A stretch of DNA of 64,000 bases from Romboutsia_C sp015668195 (GTDB taxonomy: Bacteria > Bacillota > Clostridia > Peptostreptococcales > Peptostreptococcaceae), in assembly GCF_015668195.1 (NCBI RefSeq), contig NZ_JADPFC010000005.1, positions 62,001 to 126,000 on the forward strand, written 5' to 3'. Positions 6,919 to 16,920 of this stretch are shown here, in pieces. The translations under genes were made by a program, and so were the position numbers. The notes under the pieces were generated by a model. That model had not been told where the DNA came from. It did not search any database and saw only the letters and a list, made by a program, of their open reading frames with translations. The number at the start of each line of letters is the position of its first letter. Within the stretch, counting starts at the first letter, position 1.

Positions 6919-9309
6919 ATGTTAGTACCTTTAAAGTGGTTAAGAGATTACGTTGATATAGATTTAGATACACAAGAATTCGCTGATATGATGACTATGA
7001 CAGGATCAAAAGTTGAGAAAGTAGAGTTCTTTGGAAAAGAAACAAATGGAGTTGAAGTATGTAAAATACTTGAAATAGAACAACATCCAGATGCAGATAG
7101 ATTAAAAGTAACAAAGGTTGAAGTAGCTGATGGACAAATACTTCAAATAGTAACTAATGCAACTAACATAAAAGTAGGAGACTATGTACCAGTTGCTAGA
7201 ATAGGTGCAGTATTACCTGGAGATTTCAAAATAAAGAAAGGTAAGTTAAGAGGAGTATTATCAGAAGGAATGTTCTGTGGTGCAGAGGAATTAACTATAC
7301 CTTCTCAATACGTTGAAGAACATAAAAAAGATGGGATATATATATTAGACCATGAAGAATCTTTCGAATTAGGAAAAGATGTTAGAGAAGTTTTAGGAAT
7401 AAACGATGCATTAATAGAATTTGAAATAACTTCTAATAGACCAGATTGTAGATCTATAATAGGGCTTGCAAGAGAAGCTGCTGTTACTGTAGGAAAAGAA
7501 TTAAAATTCCCAGAAATAAAAGTAAATGGTTCTGATGAAGAAATGCAATTTGAAATAGATATTCAAACAGATTTATGTAAGAGATATTGTGGAAAAGTTG
7601 TAAAAGACGTTAAAGTTGGGCCATCTCCATACTGGATGCAAAGAAGACTTATAGAAGCTGGAATGAGACCAATAAACAACATAGTAGATATAACTAACTA
7701 TGTTATGTTAGAGCTAGGTCAACCACTTCATGCATTTGACTTAGAAGATATAAAATACAATAAAATGACAGTTAAATTAGCTGAGCAAGGTGAAAAGTTT
7801 ACTACGCTAGATGGTGTTGAAAGAGAATTAACATCAGACATGTTAGTTATAGGAAATGAAGAAAAAACTTTAGACTTAGCAGGAATAATGGGTGGAGAAA
7901 ATTCTGAAGTTAAAGATACAACTACATCAATATTCCTTGAAGGTGCAAGCTTTGCAAAAGAAAGTATAAGAGCTACATCTAAGAAATTAGGACTTAGAAC
8001 AGAAGCTTCATCAAGATTTGAAAAAGGTATAGATGTTAATTTAGCAGAGACTGCTGTAAATAGAGCATGTCAATTAATAGAAGAATTAGGATGCGGTAGA
8101 GTTCTTAATGGAATGCTTGACTACTATCCAGTAAAAGAAGAAGTTCAAAAGATAACTGTTAACCCTATGAGAATAAACAAATTATTAGGTGTTAACGTAC
8201 CTATGGACCAATTTATAAGCATATTAGAAAGATTAGAGTTTAAGTGTAACTTAGTATCTTCTGATAAATTAGAATTAGAAGTTCCAAGCTTTAGACTAGA
8301 TATAGCTGAAGATGCAGATATATTAGAAGAAATAGCTAGAATATACGGATATGAAAATATACCAGCAGCTACTTTAGAAGGAAATGCTACAGCAGGTGTA
8401 AAAACTGACAAGCAAAAGTTCACAGATAAGATAGTATCTAGCTCAATAGCAGCAGGTTTAAATGAAATATTAACATATTCGTTTGTAAGCCCAAGAGGTG
8501 TTGATAGAATAAACTTATCATCTGAAGATTCTAGAAGAAACTTTGTAAAATTAATGAACCCATTAGGTGAGGAAACTTCAGTTATGAGAACTACACTAAT
8601 ACCTAATATGTTAGAAGTATTATCTACAAATGTAGCTCATAAAGTTGAGGAAGTATCAGCATTTGAATGTGGAAATACATTTACACCACAAGAAGGATTA
8701 CCAGTAGAAACGAAGAAATATTGTATAGGAATGTATGGAAAAGATGTAGATTTCTTCTCTATAAAAGGTGTCGTAGAAAGTGTATTAAGTAATGTAGGAT
8801 TCAAAGGATATGAAATAGAACCAGAAAAAACTAACCCAACATTCCATCCAGGAAGATGTGCTAAAGTTATGTTTAATGGAGAATGCATAGGTACATTTGG
8901 AGAATTACATCCAGACGTAATAGAAAATTACGACTTAGGACAAAGAGTTTATGTTTGTGAAATGAATGTAGAGTGTGTATTTGAAAATACATCAACAGAA
9001 AAAACTTACACTCCATTACCTAAGTATCCATCTACATCAAGAGATATAGCTTTATTAGTTAAGGATGAAGTATATGTTAAAGAAATAGAAGATATAATAA
9101 AAGCTAATGCAGGTGGATTAGTTGAAAGCTACAAGTTATTTGACGTATATAAAGGTGCTCAAATAGAAGAAGGATACAAGTCTATAGCATACTCTATAAC
9201 ATATAGAAGTATAGAGAAAACTTTAACTGATGAAGATGTGGCAAAGGTACACGATAAAATATTAAATGAGTTAAGTGAAAAATTAGGTGCAACACTAAGA
9301 TCTAACTAA
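6919..9309 (+). CDS. pheT: Phenylalanyl-tRNA synthetase beta subunit
   Basis: A 796-residue beta subunit that pairs with PheS as an alpha2-beta2 enzyme. Domain order fits the family: EMAP-type tRNA-binding domain near residues 40-150, B3/B4 editing domain about 210-385, B5 domain about 400-475, core about 490-690 and the C-terminal ferredoxin-like anticodon-binding domain about 705-796 (YPSTSRDIALLVKDEV). AGGAGG precedes the ATG. Confidence 0.97.
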   Translation: MLVPLKWLRDYVDIDLDTQEFADMMTMTGSKVEKVEFFGKETNGVEVCKILEIEQHPDADRLKVTKVEVADGQILQIVTNATNIKVGDYVPVARIGAVLPGDFKIKKGKLRGVLSEGMFCGAEELTIPSQYVEEHKKDGIYILDHEESFELGKDVREVLGINDALIEFEITSNRPDCRSIIGLAREAAVTVGKELKFPEIKVNGSDEEMQFEIDIQTDLCKRYCGKVVKDVKVGPSPYWMQRRLIEAGMRPINNIVDITNYVMLELGQPLHAFDLEDIKYNKMTVKLAEQGEKFTTLDGVERELTSDMLVIGNEEKTLDLAGIMGGENSEVKDTTTSIFLEGASFAKESIRATSKKLGLRTEASSRFEKGIDVNLAETAVNRACQLIEELGCGRVLNGMLDYYPVKEEVQKITVNPMRINKLLGVNVPMDQFISILERLEFKCNLVSSDKLELEVPSFRLDIAEDADILEEIARIYGYENIPAATLEGNATAGVKTDKQKFTDKIVSSSIAAGLNEILTYSFVSPRGVDRINLSSEDSRRNFVKLMNPLGEETSVMRTTLIPNMLEVLSTNVAHKVEEVSAFECGNTFTPQEGLPVETKKYCIGMYGKDVDFFSIKGVVESVLSNVGFKGYEIEPEKTNPTFHPGRCAKVMFNGECIGTFGELHPDVIENYDLGQRVYVCEMNVECVFENTSTEKTYTPLPKYPSTSRDIALLVKDEVYVKEIEDIIKANAGGLVESYKLFDVYKGAQIEEGYKSIAYSITYRSIEKTLTDEDVAKVHDKILNELSEKLGATLRSN

Positions 9310-9327
9310 TACAAGGGGGATATTAGT

Positions 9328-9927
9328 ATGAACAAAGTTACCGTTAAGATACATGGTGCAGAGTATCCTATGGTTGGAGAAAAATCTGAAAAACATATGA
9401 TAAGTGTAGCAGCATTTGTAGATACAGAGATGAATAAAATAGGTGAGGCTAACAAAAGACTAAGCTCATCTCAAGTAGCTATATTAGCAGCTATAAATAT
9501 AACAGATGAATTGTTTGATTGTGCAGATACACTAGAAAAAGTAGAAAAAGAAAATGAAGAATTAAAGAAAAAAGTTGGAAATAGTGGGGAAGAATATAAG
9601 CTTGAAATAAAAGAGCTTGAATACCACTTAGAAAACAAAGATAAAGAAAATAAGAACCATATATCTAAGATAGAAGAACTTAATAAGTTAATAGAGGAAC
9701 AAAAGAAAGAAATAGAGCAACTAAAAAATGGAACTGATTTATCTAAACAAGAAGTCGAAGATTTAAAAAATGAGATAAAAGAGCTTAAATCATCTGTTGA
9801 AATGGCAGAAGAAAAAGCTAATGTTGCAGAACAACTTTCTTCTAAATTCCAAAATGATGCATATAAGTTACAATTAGAAAAAATCGAAATAGAAAATGAA
9901 TTAAAATATCTTAGAGCTGTGAAATAA
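9328..9927 (+). CDS. zapA: Cell division protein ZapA-like, with long coiled-coil extension
   Basis: Residues 1-95 match ZapA, the FtsZ-ring bundling factor (MNKVTVKIHGAEYPMVGEKSE start; VAILAAINITDELF). About 100 further residues form a highly charged Glu/Lys/Leu heptad-like coiled coil, making the protein (199 residues) about twice the common ZapA length. It lies 18 bases after pheT behind AAGGGGGA, probably in the same transcript, and is followed by a strong terminator. The long tail may enable higher-order bundling; that is inference. Confidence 0.8.
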   Translation: MNKVTVKIHGAEYPMVGEKSEKHMISVAAFVDTEMNKIGEANKRLSSSQVAILAAINITDELFDCADTLEKVEKENEELKKKVGNSGEEYKLEIKELEYHLENKDKENKNHISKIEELNKLIEEQKKEIEQLKNGTDLSKQEVEDLKNEIKELKSSVEMAEEKANVAEQLSSKFQNDAYKLQLEKIEIENELKYLRAVK

Positions 9928-9939
9928 GTTTACTTAAAT

Positions 9940-9982
9940 TTAAAATTAAACCTTCAGGGGGACCTGAAGGTTTTAATTTTAA
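9940..9982 (+). terminator. Strong intrinsic terminator after zapA
   Basis: TTAAAATTAAACCTTCAGG pairs with CCTGAAGGTTTTAATTTTAA across a GGGA loop. The U-rich downstream arm ends the pheS-pheT-zapA transcript and could act in both directions. Confidence 0.9.
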
Positions 9983-10034
9983 GACTTAAGGACATTATAA
10001 ATATAGAAAAAATATTACGTATAGGAGGAGAAGT

Positions 10035-12446
10035 ATGAAAGACATAGAATTATTAGCACCCGTTGGTTCCTTTGAAGCGTTAAAAGCAGCTGTTCAAAAT
10101 GGTGCAAATGCAGTTTACCTAGGAGGAAAAGAATTTAGTGCTAGAGCATCAGCAAATAATTTTGATAGAGAAGAATTAAGAGAAGCAGTAAAATATGCTC
10201 ACATAAGAGGAGTGCAAGTTTTTGTAACGGCTAATACATTAATAAAACAAAATGAAATAGAAGATTTTTTAAAGTATGCTAAATATCTATATGACATAGA
10301 TGTAGATGCAGTAATACTTCAAGATGTTGGGATAGCTAGATTAATTAAAAAAGAGCTACCAGATTTTGAGTTACATGCAAGTACACAAATGGTAGCACAC
10401 TCTCTAGAGGATGTTAGATATCTAGAAAATGCCGGATTTGATAGGGTAGTTTTAGCAAGAGAAGTTAAGGTAGATGAAATAAAAAATATATGTGATAACT
10501 GTAAGGTAGATATAGAAGTATTTGTTCATGGAGCACTATGTGTATGCTATTCTGGACAATGTCTAATGAGTTCTATGATAGGTAATAGATCAGGAAACAG
10601 AGGAAGATGTGCTCAACCATGTAGACAAAGATATGAACTTGTAGATGTTTATACTGGAGAAGTAGTAAATAGCAATGGTGATTATTTATTAAGTCCAAGA
10701 GATTTAAGTACAATAGAAGAAATAGATAAAATAATAGATGCAGGAGTTCATTCTCTTAAGATAGAAGGTCGTATGAAAAGACCTGAGTATGTAGCTACTG
10801 TTATAGAAAGTTATAGAAAAACTATAGATAAGTACTTGCAAACTAAAAAAGTGAATGTTTCAGATGAAACAATCAGTGATTTATACACTATATTTAATAG
10901 AAAATTTACTAAAGGGCTTATCTTAGGAGAAGTTGGCGCAGATGTAATGAATTCACAACTTCCAAATAATCAAGGATTATATGTAGGTAAGGTATTAGAT
11001 TACAATAAAAAAGCTAAAAGACTAAAGATAAGACTTGAAAATACACTTAAAAAAGGCGATGGAATAAACCTTGGTGGTGGAACTATAGGAAGAATTATCA
11101 AAAATGGTGAGATAGATACTATAGGATATAAAGGTGAGATAATAGAATTAGATTTTATAGGTGAAGCTAAAAGAAATCAAATAGTATTTAAAACATCAGA
11201 TAGTGAACTTATGGATAGAGTACAAGCTACATTTACTCAAGATAAAGAATTTGTTAAAAGCATAATAGATTCATATATAAGTGTTAAGTTAGACAAAAAA
11301 CCAATACTTACATTAGCTGATAAAAAAGGAAATACTGCCACAATAGAAGGAGATAAAGTAGTTGAAAAAGCTATGAAAGTAGCTTTAAACGAGGAAAAAA
11401 TAGAAACTCAACTTAGAAAATTAGGTAACACTCCTTATGAAATGGATAGCGTAAATATAGAATTAGATGATAATGTAAGTTTACCAATAAGTATACTAAA
11501 TCAGATGAGAAGAGATTGTATAGAACTTTTAGATAAAGAAAGGGTTAAGATAAAAAATAGAGATTTTAAAAATAGAAGATTATCATATAATCCAATTAAA
11601 TTTAACCGAGATACGATAAGTAATTTATCTGTTAAAGTTAAAAATTTAGAACAATTACAAAGTGCGCTTGAGTGTGGTATAGATAAAATATACTATGAAG
11701 ACACCAAAACATTAGAAGAAGCTATAAAAACAGGATTAAAATATAATCTAAAAGTTATATATTCAGCACCTAGAATAATAAGAGACAAAGAATACAAGCA
11801 ATTAGAAAAAACTAAAAATATAGGAGTAAATTCTATACAAGTAGGTATATGGGGAGCTATAGATTATTTTAAAGGTAAAGAACTAAATATAGATTACTAC
11901 CTAAATGCATTCAATAGTGAAACTATAAACTACTTCAAAGAAATAGGTGCAACTAATCTTTGTATATCTCAAGAATTAAACATAAATGAAATAAGAGAAA
12001 CAATAAAGTATACGGATATGAATATAGAATCTGTAGTTTATGGATATACTCCACTTATGATAACAGAATATTGTCCTATGGGAGTAGTAGTTCGTGATTG
12101 TAAGAAAGATAAAAGAGTTGCTAAATGTAGTCAAAGCACATATGCACTAAGAAACTCTAAAGGGGAAGAATTTAGATTATCACAAGATTTATTTTGTAGA
12201 ACAACTATATATAATACAAATGTTACTTGCATGTTAGATAATTTATACGAACTAAATGAAATAGGTATAAATACATTTAGATTAGATTTTACATTAGAAG
12301 ATGGTCAAACTGTTAAGAAGGTAATAGAGGCATATCAAGAAGTATTAAGTAACAATTATAAATTAGGAAGTAAAGCTACAAAGCTTTATAATGAATTAGA
12401 TGCTAAAGGTGTAAGTGCAGGACATTATTACAAAGGCGTAGAATAA
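10035..12446 (+). CDS. U32 family peptidase / RNA hydroxylation-type protein with DUF3656
   Basis: An 803-residue protein with the U32 domain at residues 1 to about 310: ELLAPVGSFEALKAAVQNGANAVYLGG start, EVFVHGALCVCYSGQC, and the cysteine cluster GNRGRCAQPCRQRYE. DUF3656 follows at about 370-490, then a second U32-like half to the end. Although named peptidases, relatives such as TrhP and RlhA are needed for tRNA or 23S rRNA hydroxylation, and the conserved cysteines are thought to bind an Fe-S cluster. A role in RNA hydroxylation is therefore more likely than proteolysis, but the target is unknown. AGGAGGAG precedes the ATG. Confidence 0.87.
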   Translation: MKDIELLAPVGSFEALKAAVQNGANAVYLGGKEFSARASANNFDREELREAVKYAHIRGVQVFVTANTLIKQNEIEDFLKYAKYLYDIDVDAVILQDVGIARLIKKELPDFELHASTQMVAHSLEDVRYLENAGFDRVVLAREVKVDEIKNICDNCKVDIEVFVHGALCVCYSGQCLMSSMIGNRSGNRGRCAQPCRQRYELVDVYTGEVVNSNGDYLLSPRDLSTIEEIDKIIDAGVHSLKIEGRMKRPEYVATVIESYRKTIDKYLQTKKVNVSDETISDLYTIFNRKFTKGLILGEVGADVMNSQLPNNQGLYVGKVLDYNKKAKRLKIRLENTLKKGDGINLGGGTIGRIIKNGEIDTIGYKGEIIELDFIGEAKRNQIVFKTSDSELMDRVQATFTQDKEFVKSIIDSYISVKLDKKPILTLADKKGNTATIEGDKVVEKAMKVALNEEKIETQLRKLGNTPYEMDSVNIELDDNVSLPISILNQMRRDCIELLDKERVKIKNRDFKNRRLSYNPIKFNRDTISNLSVKVKNLEQLQSALECGIDKIYYEDTKTLEEAIKTGLKYNLKVIYSAPRIIRDKEYKQLEKTKNIGVNSIQVGIWGAIDYFKGKELNIDYYLNAFNSETINYFKEIGATNLCISQELNINEIRETIKYTDMNIESVVYGYTPLMITEYCPMGVVVRDCKKDKRVAKCSQSTYALRNSKGEEFRLSQDLFCRTTIYNTNVTCMLDNLYELNEIGINTFRLDFTLEDGQTVKKVIEAYQEVLSNNYKLGSKATKLYNELDAKGVSAGHYYKGVE

Positions 12447-12547
12447 ATTAAATATGTATAGTATGTATATTCATTATCAACAATATTAAATTCATATATT
12501 TAGACAAGTTATAATAGATTTAATCTTTATATAGGAGGTATTGGGAA

Positions 12548-13117
12548 ATGAGAGAACAAGCAGTAGGATTGGTAAATAAATATTTACAATCTGAACATCT
12601 AATAAAGCACTCATATGCTGTAGAAGCTGTAATGAAAGCTTTAGGAAATAAACTAGAACCAGAAAAATCTGATGATTGGGCATTAGCAGGATTACTACAT
12701 GATTTAGATTCAGATATGTTAGATTATAAAAATAATCAAGAAGAATCTAAATTGCATGGGATTAAAACTATTGAATTACTTAAAAATGAAGGTTTTGGAA
12801 ATGATTACATATATCAGGCAATAAAAGCCCATAATGAAGATAATGGAACAAAAAGAATAAGTACAATTGATAAAGCTATATATGCGGCAGATCCAATAAC
12901 TGGATTTATAACAGCCATAGCTTTAGTTTATCCGGATAAGAAATTATCTAGCGTAAAGGTAAAGTCTATAACTAAGCGTATGAAGGAACTTAAATTTGCA
13001 GCAGGTGCAAATAGAGATGCAATGAGAAGCATAGAAGAATTAGGCATTCCATTTGCTGAATTTGCACAACTATCACTAGAGGCAATGCAAGAAATAAGTG
13101 ATGAACTAGGATTATAG
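12548..13117 (+). CDS. HD-domain metal-dependent phosphohydrolase-like protein
   Basis: A 189-residue small HD protein. Metal-ligand motifs in order are HSYAVEAVM (first H), LAGLLHDLDSD (the HD pair) and IKAHNED (following His). Such stand-alone HD proteins hydrolyse phosphate esters, often nucleotides, but the substrate cannot be predicted. RBS AGGAGGT precedes the start. A terminator follows at 13188-13220. Confidence 0.82.
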   Translation: MREQAVGLVNKYLQSEHLIKHSYAVEAVMKALGNKLEPEKSDDWALAGLLHDLDSDMLDYKNNQEESKLHGIKTIELLKNEGFGNDYIYQAIKAHNEDNGTKRISTIDKAIYAADPITGFITAIALVYPDKKLSSVKVKSITKRMKELKFAAGANRDAMRSIEELGIPFAEFAQLSLEAMQEISDELGL

Positions 13118-13187
13118 AGATGTAATAGACATAAATTGACTATAATTAATAAATATGATAATATTATCAACAGTATAAAAGTTGAAT

Positions 13188-13220
13188 AATGCTCTGGGTA
13201 TTAGTATCCAGAGCATTTTT
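13188..13220 (+). terminator. Intrinsic terminator after the HD-domain gene
   Basis: AATGCTCTGG (13188-13197) pairs with CCAGAGCATT (13208-13217) and is followed by a T-run. Confidence 0.88.
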
Positions 13221-13382
13221 AAATATATATAATATAAAGTTTAGCATAAATTAAATTTAGCAAATTTGTATAACTTAGTTAATATAAAATACTTTTATCA
13301 TGTATTCTAATATAGATTTGCATAAAATTTATTAATTTAACTTTTGTATATATAAAATAAACTTGAAAGTGAGACGGATATT

Positions 13383-14510
13383 ATGAGCAGAAAAAAAGTC
13401 TTTAATGGTAAAAGATTAAAAATAGCTAGAATGTATAGAGGAAAAACTATAGATATGCTAGCTAAAGAAATAAATATAAATAAAAAAGATATAATTGCTT
13501 TTGAAGAGGAAAAGTACAAGCCAACGCCAGAAAACGAAATGAAATTAGCAAATGCTTTAAGATTTCCAAAAGAATATTTCTTCCAAATGGATAACATTAA
13601 AGTTGTAGTTGATAGTACTCATATAAAGCCAGAATCGAGAATACCTAGAGTAGAAGAAATTTCGTACAAAGAAAAGTTAGTAATGGCACATAAAATATTA
13701 TCTTTTATAGAAGGGTATATACAATTCCCAGAAATGAATATACCAACTAACTTAAATAGAAACGATGATATTGAGACATTAGCAACAAAAGTAAGAAGAC
13801 ATTTTGAATTAGGTGATGGGCCTATAGGAAATGTGTTAAGTGTATTAGAGTATAATGGGATAATAGTAACAGATACTAATGTAAATACAAAAGGAGCACT
13901 AGCATTTACACAAAAACAAACAACTGATAAAAATACTAGATATATAGTGTCTTTAGGAAATGATAAAAAATCAGCGACTACAAGAAACTATGACTTAGCT
14001 TATGAGTTAGCATACATGGTTAGTGTTGAAGCTGGGATACAAGCTAAAAAATTCTCAAAAGATGAATTTGCGTGTGCATTTTTATTACCAGAAGAAACAT
14101 TCTTACCAGATTTAAAAGACGTTAATGAGATAGAGGATTTTGTAGAATTAAAAGCAAAATGGATAGTTCCAATATGGGCTATGATATTAAGAGGATACCA
14201 GTTAGGTGTTATTAATTATAAAAAATATATGTACTTAATGAACCAAATGGATAAGCAAGGTTGGAGCAAGAAGGAACCATTAGATGCTAATATAAAAGCA
14301 ACAAGCCCAGTTTTACTTAGAAAATCTGTGGATATGATACTTGAAAGTGGTATTATGAGTGGTGCTACTTTAGTGGATAACTTAGCAAGTTGTGGATTAA
14401 GTCTTTATCCTGATGAAATAGAGTCGTTATTAGGATTAAAAGAGGGAAAATTAGCACCTAAAGTTAAGAGAGATAATGTAACAAAGGTTAATTTTAAAAA
14501 TAAAAAATAA
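13383..14510 (+). CDS. HTH (XRE) plus ImmA/IrrE-like protein with lost zinc motif
   Basis: A 375-residue protein. Residues 1 to about 65 form an XRE helix-turn-helix (LKIARMYRGKTIDMLAKEINI). Residues about 95-330 resemble the ImmA/IrrE (DUF955) domain found in anti-repressor metalloproteases. At the place where the family has HExxH, this protein has Y207-E208-L209-A210-Y211, so both zinc-binding histidines are tyrosines. The later DEFACAFLLPEE segment, with its conserved Phe/Leu/Pro, is still there. It is therefore probably catalytically dead and may work as a sensor or transcription factor. It is monocistronic, closed by a hairpin terminator; no prophage is nearby. Confidence 0.8.
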   Translation: MSRKKVFNGKRLKIARMYRGKTIDMLAKEININKKDIIAFEEEKYKPTPENEMKLANALRFPKEYFFQMDNIKVVVDSTHIKPESRIPRVEEISYKEKLVMAHKILSFIEGYIQFPEMNIPTNLNRNDDIETLATKVRRHFELGDGPIGNVLSVLEYNGIIVTDTNVNTKGALAFTQKQTTDKNTRYIVSLGNDKKSATTRNYDLAYELAYMVSVEAGIQAKKFSKDEFACAFLLPEETFLPDLKDVNEIEDFVELKAKWIVPIWAMILRGYQLGVINYKKYMYLMNQMDKQGWSKKEPLDANIKATSPVLLRKSVDMILESGIMSGATLVDNLASCGLSLYPDEIESLLGLKEGKLAPKVKRDNVTKVNFKNKK

Positions 14511-14515
14511 TACAA

Positions 14516-14562
14516 AAAGAGTAACAAAGCCTAAGTCATAATAAGCATTTGTTACTCTTTTA
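14516..14562. terminator. Bidirectional terminator between convergent genes
   Basis: AAAGAGTAACAAA and TTTGTTACTCTTT flank a loop of about 20 bases. A-run on one side and T-run on the other serve the HTH/ImmA-like gene and the MerR gene on the opposite strand. Confidence 0.82.
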
Positions 14563-14621
14563 AATTGTAATAATTTATTAAAAAATATCTAATAGTATAT
14601 AGTTAAGTAACTAAATAAAAG

Positions 14622-15437
14622 TTAAAGGTGCTTTACAGGTATTGCAATTTTAGTTATATAATCTTTTGAATTATAAGAAGTCAAACTATCTAATATACAA
14701 TACTCAAATGATGGACCTATTATTTCATAATTATTTTTAATTATAGCATCTATTAAATTATCATATGTTTTTCCAATATCACAATATTCACCTTTGTGTA
14801 AGGCTACAGCATAAATACCTTTAGTTTTTTCAATAATATCTTTACTTTTAAAGTGTTTATAAAGAGGCAAGAAAACATAAGAAGCTGATGTATATTGCTT
14901 TGAAAATAAATTTTCGCGTGAAATAATAGTACCCAATTGATAGTTGTAAGGATACTTTTTTTCATTGGCATTTCTAAGCAATTTCTTAAAAGCTATATCT
15001 GTTTGTAAAAGCTGAAAAGGAAAATCAACTTTTTGAATAACAAGGTATTCCAAGTCCATTTCACTAAATAAGATTTCATTTTCTTGAAGATCTAAATTTT
15101 CTATTGTATCTATTTTATTTTCTAGCCTTTTTATAGTTTTTTGTATATTTTTCAATTGTTGATTTAATTTAAGTTTTTGATTTTTTAAAAGCGTTAAAGC
15201 TTTACTATCATCTCTTTTGATTAAAAAATTTTTTATATCTTTTATAGAGATTCCAATTTCTCTTAAAATCAATATACTATCTAGTACTTCTAATTGGTCA
15301 GAAGTATAGTATCTATACCCATTGTTTTTATCTACTATATTAGGCTTGAATAAATCAATATTATCATAATAAATCAATGTTTGCTTACTTATATCATGTA
15401 GTTTAGCGAGCTCTCCAACTGTAAACTTCATATTCAT
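14622..15437 (-). CDS. MerR-family transcriptional regulator with effector-binding domain
   Basis: A 271-residue activator of the BmrR/TipA type. The N-terminal winged helix is clear (FTVGELAKLHDISKQTLIYYD, then NGYRYYTSDQL). A coiled-coil dimerisation helix spans about residues 75-115, followed by a GyrI-like drug-binding domain to the end. It is divergent from a MATE efflux gene and very probably controls it: a palindrome sits in the 19-base promoter spacer between them. The start is ATG at 15437, 5 bases from GGGGTG; a second ATG is two codons in. Confidence 0.88.
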   Translation of the reverse strand: MNMKFTVGELAKLHDISKQTLIYYDNIDLFKPNIVDKNNGYRYYTSDQLEVLDSILILREIGISIKDIKNFLIKRDDSKALTLLKNQKLKLNQQLKNIQKTIKRLENKIDTIENLDLQENEILFSEMDLEYLVIQKVDFPFQLLQTDIAFKKLLRNANEKKYPYNYQLGTIISRENLFSKQYTSASYVFLPLYKHFKSKDIIEKTKGIYAVALHKGEYCDIGKTYDNLIDAIIKNNYEIIGPSFEYCILDSLTSYNSKDYITKIAIPVKHL

Positions 15438-15479
15438 AATATCACCCCAAATATTTATATTTTAATTGGAATTTTTATA

Positions 15480-15510
15480 TTGACAATATAGTTACTATAT
15501 CCTTCACAAT
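15480..15510 (+). promoter_or_regulatory. MerR-type promoter with operator palindrome in a 19-base spacer
   Basis: TTGACA (15480-15485) and CACAAT (15505-15510) are 19 bases apart. Inside the spacer is the perfect palindrome ATATAGT-T-ACTATAT (15486-15500). Over-long 19-20 base spacers with a central dyad are the signature of MerR-activated promoters, where the regulator untwists the DNA. It sits 46 bases before the MATE gene. Confidence 0.72.
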
Positions 15511-15555
15511 TATTAATGTCAAGAAATATAAATAGTAAAAAAGAAAGGAAATTAA

Positions 15556-16875
15556 ATGGAAGCTGTATTTTCAAAGAAGCAAAGTTATAAAGAATTTTTA
15601 AGGTATTTATTGCCTTCAATTACAACAATGATATTTTTATCATTTTATACAACTATAGATGGATTTTTTGTATCTAGATTTGTAAATTCAGATGCATTAG
15701 CATCAATAAATATTGTTATACCAGTAACATGTATTGTATTTGGTATAGCAGTAATGTTAGCAACAGGTTCAGGAGCCTTAGTTGGTATAAAAATGGGGGA
15801 GAAAGATGAAGAAGGAGCAAATCAATTATTTTCCTTTATAACATTAGTATTATTAGTTATAGGAATAGTATTTACTATATTAAGTACGATATTTCTAGAA
15901 CCAATTTTAATGTTTTTAGGGACAACAGAAAGATTACTACCTTATGCAAAAACTTATGGATTAATAACTGTATTAATGACTATCCCTATGATGTTTAAGT
16001 TATATTTTGAGTATTACGCTCGAGTAGATGGTAGTCCAAAAGTAGCGCTTATTATGTCTGGCCTAGGTTTAATTCTTAATATAGTTTTTGATTTTTTATT
16101 TATAGTTATATTTGATATGGGAATATTAGGGGCTGGCCTAGGAACATACATATCAATAACTATATCAGGAATAATAGGATTAATATACTTTGTTGGAAAT
16201 AAATCTAATTTAAAATTTATAAAACCTAAGGCTAATTTCAGAGCTTTATTTAATTCTTGTTATAATGGAAGCTCTGAGATGTTTACAGAATTGTCAACAG
16301 GTATAACTACATTTTTATTTAATAAAAGTATATTAGTGTTTAGTGGAGAAAATGGTATAGCAGCAATGTCTATTATAATCTATATGTATTATTTCTTTAT
16401 AGCGGTGTATTTTGGAATCGCAGTTGGAATATCTCCAATGATTAGTTATAATTTTGGTGCTAAAAATAAAGAAAAAGTAAAAGAAAGTATAAAACATAGC
16501 TTTGTAACTATTGGATGGAGTTCGATTGTTATATTTATAATATCAATGTTTTTAGGAAAAGATATAATAGGATTATTTACAAAAGATATAGAAGTATACA
16601 ATATAGCAGCTGAGGGTATAAAGCTATTTTCATATGGATTTTTATTAATTGGAATTAATATATTTATGTCTGGTTACTTTACTGCTATAGGAAATGGTCA
16701 TATATCTGCAATAATATCAGTATTTAGGTCGCTTATATTTGTTGTAGCAACAATAGTTATATTACCTAAAGTTATAGGAGTAAGTGGTATATGGTTAGCT
16801 ATACCGATAGCAGAACTTTTAACCGTATTTTTCTCTATTACATTTTACAAGAAAAATGGAGCTGACATTTTATAG
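15556..16875 (+). CDS. MATE family multidrug efflux transporter
   Basis: A 439-residue protein with about 12 membrane helices in two MATE halves. Typical motifs are PSITTMIFLSFYTTIDGFFVSRFV at the start, MLATGSGALVGIKMGE in the first half and GISPMISYNFGAKNKEKV in the second. It exports cationic drugs or dyes using a Na+ or H+ gradient. Divergence from a drug-sensing-type MerR regulator supports inducible efflux. The substrate is unknown. Confidence 0.9.
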   Translation: MEAVFSKKQSYKEFLRYLLPSITTMIFLSFYTTIDGFFVSRFVNSDALASINIVIPVTCIVFGIAVMLATGSGALVGIKMGEKDEEGANQLFSFITLVLLVIGIVFTILSTIFLEPILMFLGTTERLLPYAKTYGLITVLMTIPMMFKLYFEYYARVDGSPKVALIMSGLGLILNIVFDFLFIVIFDMGILGAGLGTYISITISGIIGLIYFVGNKSNLKFIKPKANFRALFNSCYNGSSEMFTELSTGITTFLFNKSILVFSGENGIAAMSIIIYMYYFFIAVYFGIAVGISPMISYNFGAKNKEKVKESIKHSFVTIGWSSIVIFIISMFLGKDIIGLFTKDIEVYNIAAEGIKLFSYGFLLIGINIFMSGYFTAIGNGHISAIISVFRSLIFVVATIVILPKVIGVSGIWLAIPIAELLTVFFSITFYKKNGADIL

Positions 16876-16920
16876 TTATAAAGTGTCAATTATATTGGTT
16901 TAAATAATTTAACTAATTAA

